DNA of 64,000 nt, taken from contig CP054936.1 in assembly GCA_013364255.1 (NCBI GenBank), forward strand, positions 6,032,353 to 6,096,352, given 5' to 3'. Below are positions 57,840 through 64,000 of the stretch, in pieces (position 1 is the stretch's first letter; every line of letters begins with the position of its first letter). This DNA comes from Streptomyces seoulensis (GTDB taxonomy: Bacteria > Actinomycetota > Actinomycetes > Streptomycetales > Streptomycetaceae). Both the position numbers and the translations under genes were made by a program. The notes under the pieces are model-generated. The model was not told where the DNA came from and did not search any database. It saw only the letters and a program-made list of their open reading frames with translations.

Positions 57840-59083
57840 TCAGTCCTGCGCGGGGGCGAGCACCTGTGCCAGCGCAGGTTGCAGCTCGCGTACGGCCCGG
57901 CTGCTCCGGAACCGGGAGAGTTCACGCGCGAGATGCCGGACGTCGCAGTTCACCGTCGCCGAGGGGACGGCCGGCATCACCCCGAGGAGTTCCGCGGCGA
58001 TCGCGCACGCGTGCTCGACCTCTCCGGAGGCGGCGTGGGCCAAGGACCTGCGGAAGCCGTACCGGGCGCGGGTGCGCAGCGCGTGCGGCCGGAGGCGGCG
58101 GCACTCGCGGTCGAGAACCTCGGCGGCGGCCTTGGGGTGACCGAGGTCGTACAGGCACCAGCCGGTCGTCATCGCCGCCGGATCACTGACGTGAGTGGTG
58201 CCGATCACGGGCTCGGCGTCGCTGCGGGCGTCGTCGCTGTCGAGCAGTGCCCGCGCCCTGTCGAGGCTGTGGAGGCAGTCGCGTTCGTCGCCGGCGAGTG
58301 CGTGTCCCTGCGCCTCCCGCTGGGCCGCCAGTCCCCTGATGCGCGGCGGGAGTTCGCCGCCCTGGGCCCGACGGGCCAGGACGACGGTGCCCGCGGCGTC
58401 CCCGGCGTAGAGCGTGACCAGGGCGCGTCGCACGAGTGCGTAGGAGCCGAGGTAAGGACCGCCCCCGGCGTGCGCCAGTTCGGCGGCCGCACCGGTCCAG
58501 CCGAGCGCCGCGCCGCTGTCCCCGGCCTCCTGGGCCATCCAGCCGGTGAACTCCGCGAAACGCGACGCGAGCAGGAGCGCGGGGGCGCGGGTGGCGGGCG
58601 GGGCGTCGGCGGCCAGCCCGGCGACCGTGTGCGTCTGCGTCTCCAGCAGGGGAAGCAGTGCCTTCGGCGCGGTGGACTGGCCGAGCTTGCGCAGCTGGTC
58701 GAACTGCGCGCGGAAGGAGGGAAGAAGAGGTTCGGCGGTGCAGGACGCCTGACCGCCGAGTTTCAGGCCGAGGTCGATCAGCGACCCGGTACCCGCCGAG
58801 AGGACCGCCCGGCGTCCGACGACCCAGAGGCTCGGAGCGGCGGCGGTTTCGGAGGTGCCCGAAGGAGTCTCGGGCCCGACGACCAGGCGTTGCAGCTCGC
58901 CGTCCGCGCCGAGGAAGGCGTCGCACCGCCGGGCCAGTTCGGGGACGCGGAACGCTTCCCGCGCTCGACCTTGCTGAGGTGGCCCTTGTCGTAGTTGAGC
59001 GCCACGGAGAAGTCGGTCAGCGTCAGCCCCGCTTCCTGTCGTAAGCGGCGAAGTTCCGGGCCGAAACGTGCAGTCGTGCTCAT
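57840..59083 (-). pseudogene. XRE-family regulator interrupted by a 1-nt frameshift
   Basis: The N-terminus (from ATG 59083, RBS GGGGGAGG) is a clear XRE HTH: FGPELRRLRQEAGLTLTDFS, then YDKGHLSKVERGKRSAS. At 58941-58944 (a run of four G on the plus strand) the frame breaks. The remaining about 370 residues continue in another frame as PELARRCDAFLGADGELQRL and the TPR-like region typical of these Streptomyces regulators. Adding one base in the run restores a single family-like protein of about 415 residues. It is either a real inactivation or an assembly error in a homopolymer. An in-frame TTA codon (59042-59044) is also present. It is a likely former or present regulator of the TIR operon. 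Confidence 0.85.
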
Positions 59084-59489
59084 CATCAGCCTCCCCCTTG
59101 AACAGCGATCCGGAGAGCCGTGCGCCCTCACAGGAGCTTTCGTTGGACGTTCACCGGCGGTACGGAAGGCGACAGTGAATACTCCGAGTGACGGAGTCGT
59201 CCCGCTTCGCATCCGAGGGCAAGTCTGGCACGGGGCGTGTCACGAGATTCAGGGTTCGGCGGGGTTGCCTGTTGCCTCTTCGGAGGTCGCTTCCCACCCC
59301 CTCGGGGCGGCGCGGCCCATCCTCCGCACCAGGTCGTGTTCCCGCGCCGGACAGGATGTTGAAGGATTGGGACGGATCGGGCGTGCGCGGGTCGTGCTCG
59401 TGCGGGAGGGAGAGGGAGTGGGGGCCGTGGGGCGGGGCGGGTGGGAGTGGGTGGGGCGGGCGGGGCGGCTTGGGGAGGGTGCGGGTGGG
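59084..59489. other. Divergent spacer between the XRE and helicase genes
   Basis: About 400 bp without a supportable gene. It includes the G-rich RBS of the XRE gene on one side and purine-rich GGAGGG stretches before the helicase on the other. Base composition returns to the core GC-rich type here, marking the probable right edge of the accessory segment. Confidence 0.45.
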
Positions 59490-61613
59490 GTGGTCGGGGA
59501 TCATGAGCGGGCCGTCGGGGCGGTGCGCGCCGCGCTGGAGCCGTTGCGGGACGCCGTGGTGCGGCGGGAGCTGGACGCGCTGCCGGTCGGGCGGCTGAGT
59601 GAGGTCACCGAGGGGCGGCTGCGGCTCGGGAGCGTGGAGAAGAGCGGGCTGCGCACGGTCGGGCAGGTGCTCGACGCCGGCCCCTACCGGCTGCGGCAGA
59701 TTCCCGGGGTCGGGCAGCGCACCGCCGACCAGCTGCTCGCCGCCGCCCGGCGGCTCGCCGAGGCCGTGCACGAGACCGCGGCCGTCCACATCGACCCGGA
59801 CCGGCCGGAACCGCGCACCACCGCCCTGGTCAGGGCCCTGCACGTGCTCGTGGAGGCCGGACCCGACGCGCAGCGCGCGGTCGCCGCGGCCGCCGCCCTG
59901 ACGCAGCGGCTCGGTCCGCTGCTGGCCGACGCCGGGCCCGCCGCCGGACGGTTCCGGCTGCTGCTGGCCGGCCGGGAGAAGAAGGCGCGCGCCCTGGCGG
60001 CGGTCGCCGCGCTCCGCTCGCTCGTGGCGGAGGCGGAACGGGCCCAACTGCCCGAGCTGTTCGCCCAGACCTCGGTGGACCTGCTGCGCGCCGTACCGTC
60101 CGACCTCGCGGCCTGGGTGGACTTCGAACTGCGCTCCGCCGAGTACTACGGGCTGCTCGCCGAGATCGCCGGGCGACCGCCCGACACCGCCGCCGCCGAA
60201 GGCTTCCTGCCCGAGGAGATCGCCGAACGGGTCCGGGACCAGCGCCTGGACGACACGCACCGGCGGGTCTCCCTGCGCGGCTACCAGGCCTTCGGCGCGC
60301 GGTTCGTCCTCGCCCGGCGCAAGGTGATCCTCGGCGACGAGATGGGCCTCGGCAAGACCGTTCAGGCCATCGCCGTGCTCGCGCACCTGGCCGCCGAGGG
60401 GCACACCCGCTTCCTGGTCGTCTGCCCGGCGAGCGTCCTCGTCAACTGGACCCGCGAGGTCGAGGCCCGCAGCGCCCTGCGCGTCGTAGCGCTGCACGGG
60501 CCCGGCCGGCACGAGGCGTACGCCGACTGGAAGGAGCGCGGCGGGGTCGCGGTGACCACGTTCGACGCGCTGCGCGGATTCCCGGCGCCCGAGGACGGGG
60601 AGGTCGGCATGCTCGTCGTCGACGAGGCGCACTGCGTGAAGAACCCCGCCGCCAAGCGGTCCCAGGCCGTCGCCCTGTGGGCACAGCGGTGCGAGCGCGG
60701 CCTGTTCCTGACCGGGACCCCCATGGAGAACCGGGTCGCCGAGTTCCGCAACCTGGTCCGGATGCTCGACGCGGCGCTCGCGGACGCGCTCGGCGAGGGG
60801 GACGCGGTCGTGGGTTCCGTCGCCTTCCGCGCGGCCGTCGCGCCGGTGTACCTGCGGCGCAATCAGCAGGACGTGCTCACCGAACTCCCGAGCCTCCAGC
60901 ACACCGACGAGTGGGAGGAGCCGAGCGCCTCGGACGAGGACGCCTACCGGGCGGCCGTGCGCGCCGGCAACTTCATGGCGATGCGGCGAGCGGCGTACGC
61001 GCGGCCGGAGAAGTCGGCCAAGCTGGAGCGGCTGCGCGAGATCGTCCGGGAAGCCGGTGAGAACGGGCAGAAGACGGTGGTCTTCTCCCACTTCAAGGAC
61101 GTGCTGGGCGTGGTGGGGGAGGCGCTCGCCCCGGCTCCCGGCGACCCCGTGCCCGTGTTCGGCCCCTTGACCGGCGCCGTGCCCGCCGCGCGCCGGCAGC
61201 GGATCGTCGACGACTTCGCCGGCGTCCGCGGCCCCGCGGTGCTCCTGGCGCAGATCCAGGCGGCCGGGGTCGGGCTCAACCTCCAGGCCGCCTCCGTCGT
61301 CGTCCTGTGCGAGCCGCAGGTCAAGCCGACCGCCGAACACCAGGCGGTCGCCCGCGCCCACCGCATGGGCCAGGTCCGGCCGGTCCGCGTGCACCGCCTC
61401 CTCGCCACCGGGGGCGTGGACGAGCGCCTGGTGCGGATGCTGGAGCGCAAGACCCGCCTCTTCGACGCCTACGCCCGCCGCAGCGCCGTCGCCGAGGCCA
61501 CGCCGGACGCGGTCGACGTGTCGGACCTCGAACTGGCCCGCCGCATCGTCGAGGAGGAACAGGAACGCCTGGGCATGACGGACGCCCCCGCCGCACTCAC
61601 GCCCAAGGAGTGA
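59490..61613 (+). CDS. SNF2-family DEAD/DEAH helicase with HhH-like N-terminus
   Basis: About 707 residues from GTG 59490; other in-frame GTG codons at 59418 and 59427 are possible, so the start is uncertain. Near residue 70 is a helix-hairpin-helix-like motif (LRQIPGVGQRTADQLLAAAR). The helicase core follows: Walker A ILGDEMGLGKTVQAIAVLAH, Walker B MLVVDEAHCVKN, motif III LTGTPMENRV, motif V QAAGVGLNLQAAS and motif VI ARAHRMGQVRPVRVHRLL. This is the SNF2/RapA family, which translocates on double-stranded DNA to remodel protein-DNA complexes. The C-terminal half is complete. It is divergent from the XRE gene. Confidence 0.9.
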   Translation: MVGDHERAVGAVRAALEPLRDAVVRRELDALPVGRLSEVTEGRLRLGSVEKSGLRTVGQVLDAGPYRLRQIPGVGQRTADQLLAAARRLAEAVHETAAVHIDPDRPEPRTTALVRALHVLVEAGPDAQRAVAAAAALTQRLGPLLADAGPAAGRFRLLLAGREKKARALAAVAALRSLVAEAERAQLPELFAQTSVDLLRAVPSDLAAWVDFELRSAEYYGLLAEIAGRPPDTAAAEGFLPEEIAERVRDQRLDDTHRRVSLRGYQAFGARFVLARRKVILGDEMGLGKTVQAIAVLAHLAAEGHTRFLVVCPASVLVNWTREVEARSALRVVALHGPGRHEAYADWKERGGVAVTTFDALRGFPAPEDGEVGMLVVDEAHCVKNPAAKRSQAVALWAQRCERGLFLTGTPMENRVAEFRNLVRMLDAALADALGEGDAVVGSVAFRAAVAPVYLRRNQQDVLTELPSLQHTDEWEEPSASDEDAYRAAVRAGNFMAMRRAAYARPEKSAKLERLREIVREAGENGQKTVVFSHFKDVLGVVGEALAPAPGDPVPVFGPLTGAVPAARRQRIVDDFAGVRGPAVLLAQIQAAGVGLNLQAASVVVLCEPQVKPTAEHQAVARAHRMGQVRPVRVHRLLATGGVDERLVRMLERKTRLFDAYARRSAVAEATPDAVDVSDLELARRIVEEEQERLGMTDAPAALTPKE

Positions 61614-61759
61614 GCCCCGCTCCTTCCACCCTCACGCGGACCGAGTGAGCCCCGCCCCCGCCGCCGCACCGCCGCCGCCCCGCCGCACCCCCGCCACAGG
61701 CCGCGATTACTCCGCGTATCCTCAGCTCGGGACTGGGGCGCTCATCGGGGAGGCAGGAC

Positions 61760-64000
61760 GTGGAGTTCCGGTTGCTCGGGTCCGTGGCGGTGGTCACGGA
61801 GAGCGGGGACGTGCCGCTCGGTCCCGTCAAGCGGGCGACGCTGCTGGCCGTGCTGCTGCTGCGGCCCAACACCCCGGTGAGCGTCGACCGGCTCACCGAG
61901 GCCCTGTGGGAGCACGAGCCGCCGCTCCACTTCAAGACGGTGGTCCAGGGCCACGTCTCCCGGCTGCGCGCCCTGCTCGCCGAGCACGGTGCGCGGGAGT
62001 ACGGCGTCGAGCTGGCCACCCACGGGGCGGCGTACGAACTCCAGATGCCCGAGTCGCTGGCGGACGCGCACCGCTTCGAGGAGCTGGTCGGCCTCGCCCG
62101 GGTGCAGCGCCGGCCCGCCGACACCGTGCGGATGCTGCGCGAGGCGCTGGCCTGCTGGCAGGGGCCCGCGCTCACCGGGACCGTGCGCAGCGGCCCGCTG
62201 GAGGCGGCGGCGGCCGGTCTGGAGGACCTGCGGCTGTCCGCCGTGGAGGCGCTGGCACAGGCGTACGGGCAGCTCGGCGAGCACGGCCGGGCCGCCGCCG
62301 TCCTGCGCACCGAGGCCGTGGCGCACCCGCTGCGCGAGTCGCTGGCCGCCGCGCTGATGCTGGCGCTGGGCCGGTCCGGGCGGCAGTCGGACGCCCTCAA
62401 CTGGTACCACCGCACCCGCCGGCTGCTCAGCGAGGAACTCGGCGTCGACCCCGGCGACGCCCTGACCGACGCCTACGCCACGCTGCTGAAGGCCGCCGAG
62501 CCCGCCGAACCCGCCGCGGCGCCCGCCCCGCAGGCCCCGCCGCCCGCCGAGACGTCCGTACCCGAGCTGCTGCCCCGACCGCCGCGCGGCTTCACCGGGC
62601 GGCGGGCCGAACTGGCCGCGCTCACGGCGGCCGTGGACGGCGCCGACGCGCCGGTCTGCCTGGTCACCGGGCCGGCCGGGGTCGGCAAGACGGCGTTCGC
62701 CCTGCACTGGGCCTACCAGCGGCGCGCCGACTTCCCCGACGGCCGTCTCTTCGCCGATCTGCGCGGCTTCAGCGACACCCCGGCGCCCGACGCCGGGACC
62801 GTGCTGCGGGAGTTCCTGCTCGCCCTCGGCGTGCCCGCGCCGCGCGTCCCGGAGACCGCCGCCGCGCGCGGGGCGCTGTTCCGGTCGCTGACCGAGGGCC
62901 GCCGGCTGCTCGTCGTCCTCGACAACGCCCGCTCCTCCGAGCAGGTCCGCCCGCTGCTGCCCGGCGGCGACCACTGCGCCACGCTGGTCACCAGCCGGGA
63001 CCGGCTCGGCGGCCTGGTCGCCTCCGACGCGGCCCGCCCGGTGCCGCTCGGACACCTCCCGGCGGCGGACTCGGCGGCGCTGCTGGCCAGCGTGCTGGGC
63101 GAGGACCGCGTCGCCGCCGAACCCGCGGCGGCCGAGCGGCTGGCCGGGCTGTGCGACGGACTGCCGCTCGCCCTGCGGGTGACCGCCGCCCGGCTGGCCG
63201 GCCGCCCGCAGTGGACCCTGGCCGCGATGGGGCACGAACTCGCCGACGAGCAGGGGCGGCTGGCGCTGCTGAACGTCGAGGACACCGGCGTCTCCGCGGC
63301 CCTGCGCCTGACCGTGCAGCAACTGCCCGAGCCCGCCGCCCGGATGTTCCGCGCGCTCGGTCTGCACACCGGCTCCGACCTGGACCGGTTCGCGGCGAGC
63401 GCGCTCGCCGGCACCACCCCCGCGCAGGCCTCCGCCGATCTGGACCGGCTGGCCGCCGCCCATCTGCTCACCGAGTCCGTGCCCGGCCGCTGGACGCCCC
63501 ACGACCTGGTCCGGCTGTACGCGCGCCACCTCGCCCCGCAGGCCGACCCGGAGGGCCTGCGCCGCCTCCTGGACCACTACCTCTACACGGGCCTGGCCGC
63601 CGACGCGGCCGCCGAACCCGGCTCCCAGCCCTGCTACTCGCTGCCCGCCGACGCCCATCGCCCGGCCTCCACGCGGGAGTTCGAGGACCGGTCCGCCGCG
63701 TTCGCCTGGTACGAGGCGGAGCGCCCCGCGCTGGAGGGCGCGGTCGCCGCGGCCGCGGCCCTGGGCCTGCACGACCGGGCCTGGCGGCTGGCGCTGGTGC
63801 AGTGGCCGTTGATGCTGTGGCGGATCACCGACGGCTGGACCCCGCTGCTGGAGGCCGGCCTCGCCTCGGCCGAACACGTGGGCGACCTGGACGCGCAGTC
63901 GCGCACCTGCGCGCTGCTCGGCTGGATCCTGCACGAGGAGGGCCGCGACACCGAGGCCCTGGTCCACCTGGAGCGGGCGCCCGCGCTGGCGGCCGGCGCC
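61760..64000 (+). CDS. SARP/AfsR-type transcriptional regulator with NB-ARC domain (3' truncated by window edge)
   Basis: 747 codons are visible and the frame is open to the last base. The N-terminal winged helix of the OmpR type begins VEFRLLGSVAVV with VKRATLLAVLLLRPNTPVSV. The BTAD domain (about 95-240; AHRFEELVGLARVQ, then ALNWYHRTRRLLSEELGVDP) is characteristic of SARPs. The NB-ARC ATPase (about 275-530) has Walker A VTGPAGVGKTAFALHWA, Walker B RLLVVLDNARSSEQV and LVTSRDRLGGLV, and TPR-like repeats begin near the window end. It resembles AfsR-class activators of secondary metabolism. GTG 61760 has GGGGAGG upstream. Targets may lie beyond the window. Confidence 0.93.
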   Translation, partial: MEFRLLGSVAVVTESGDVPLGPVKRATLLAVLLLRPNTPVSVDRLTEALWEHEPPLHFKTVVQGHVSRLRALLAEHGAREYGVELATHGAAYELQMPESLADAHRFEELVGLARVQRRPADTVRMLREALACWQGPALTGTVRSGPLEAAAAGLEDLRLSAVEALAQAYGQLGEHGRAAAVLRTEAVAHPLRESLAAALMLALGRSGRQSDALNWYHRTRRLLSEELGVDPGDALTDAYATLLKAAEPAEPAAAPAPQAPPPAETSVPELLPRPPRGFTGRRAELAALTAAVDGADAPVCLVTGPAGVGKTAFALHWAYQRRADFPDGRLFADLRGFSDTPAPDAGTVLREFLLALGVPAPRVPETAAARGALFRSLTEGRRLLVVLDNARSSEQVRPLLPGGDHCATLVTSRDRLGGLVASDAARPVPLGHLPAADSAALLASVLGEDRVAAEPAAAERLAGLCDGLPLALRVTAARLAGRPQWTLAAMGHELADEQGRLALLNVEDTGVSAALRLTVQQLPEPAARMFRALGLHTGSDLDRFAASALAGTTPAQASADLDRLAAAHLLTESVPGRWTPHDLVRLYARHLAPQADPEGLRRLLDHYLYTGLAADAAAEPGSQPCYSLPADAHRPASTREFEDRSAAFAWYEAERPALEGAVAAAAALGLHDRAWRLALVQWPLMLWRITDGWTPLLEAGLASAEHVGDLDAQSRTCALLGWILHEEGRDTEALVHLERAPALAAGA

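Noticed and set aside
58930..58960. Programmed -1 ribosomal frameshift in the XRE gene
   Set aside because: There is no standard slippery heptamer or downstream pseudoknot, and homologous regulators are encoded in one frame; a lost base in a homopolymer is simpler.

Overview
The window is high-GC actinobacterial DNA, almost certainly a Streptomyces chromosome arm-to-core segment. The signs are GTG starts, rare TTA codons, many promoter-to-start spacings typical of leaderless transcripts, and Streptomyces-type genes: WhiB, SARP, SigE-family sigma factor, the DUF4245/DUF1707/DUF402 families and a GH18 chitinase with DasR-like promoter repeats. I name gene families from sequence motifs only; no database was searched. 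Remembered similarity to S. coelicolor gene order is labelled as such.

Layout. 1-5.1 kb: the end of a SigE-type ECF sigma factor gene with its membrane partner, a DUF2975/XRE pair and a secreted chitinase. 5.1-18.0 kb: a Tad/Flp (type IVc) pilus locus. It holds CpaB, TadZ, two TadE pseudopilins, TadA, TadB, TadC, a histidine kinase and response regulator, the Flp pilin, a TadG-like protein, a lipoprotein, an OmpA-domain protein and, after a DUF192 gene on the other strand, the prepilin peptidase. Three of these genes carry a TTA codon, which suggests bldA (developmental) control. 18.1-24.9 kb: a methyltransferase, an isoprenyl diphosphate synthase, a PIN-PhoH ATPase, a lytic transglycosylase and an AI-2E exporter-like protein, separated by long structured spacers. 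25-27.2 kb: the peroxide-response set ahpD-ahpC, divergent from oxyR. 27.3-38.3 kb: an ABC exporter under a PadR regulator, an SPFH-ribbon-helix-helix pair, a class A penicillin-binding protein, a SpoIIE-type phosphatase and a DUF402 protein. 38.4-50.7 kb: housekeeping genes: class II and class I fumarases, a DUF1707 protein, a WhiB protein, GlpX, DUF4245, exonuclease VII (XseA/XseB), IspH, polyphosphate glucokinase, a membrane protein and YchF.

50.7-59.1 kb looks like an accessory island. It contains a YefM-YoeB toxin-antitoxin pair, an intact IS30-family element that has jumped into the loop of an inverted repeat, a three-gene operon (TIR effector, STAND-like P-loop protein, membrane protein) and a frameshifted XRE regulator. 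The TIR protein ends with, and the STAND-like protein begins with, the same short G-P-V-x-x-G-x-G-H-Q-Y-N motif. That is the arrangement expected of bacterial amyloid-signalling (NLR/effector) immune pairs, and it is the most interesting candidate system here. 59.5-64 kb: an SNF2 helicase and the first 747 codons of a SARP/NB-ARC regulator that runs off the window.

Cross-cutting features are several perfect or near-perfect long hairpins, four GC-rich degenerate tandem arrays in spacers or at gene 3' ends, and at least seven genes with a -10-like hexamer 6-7 bp before the start codon.
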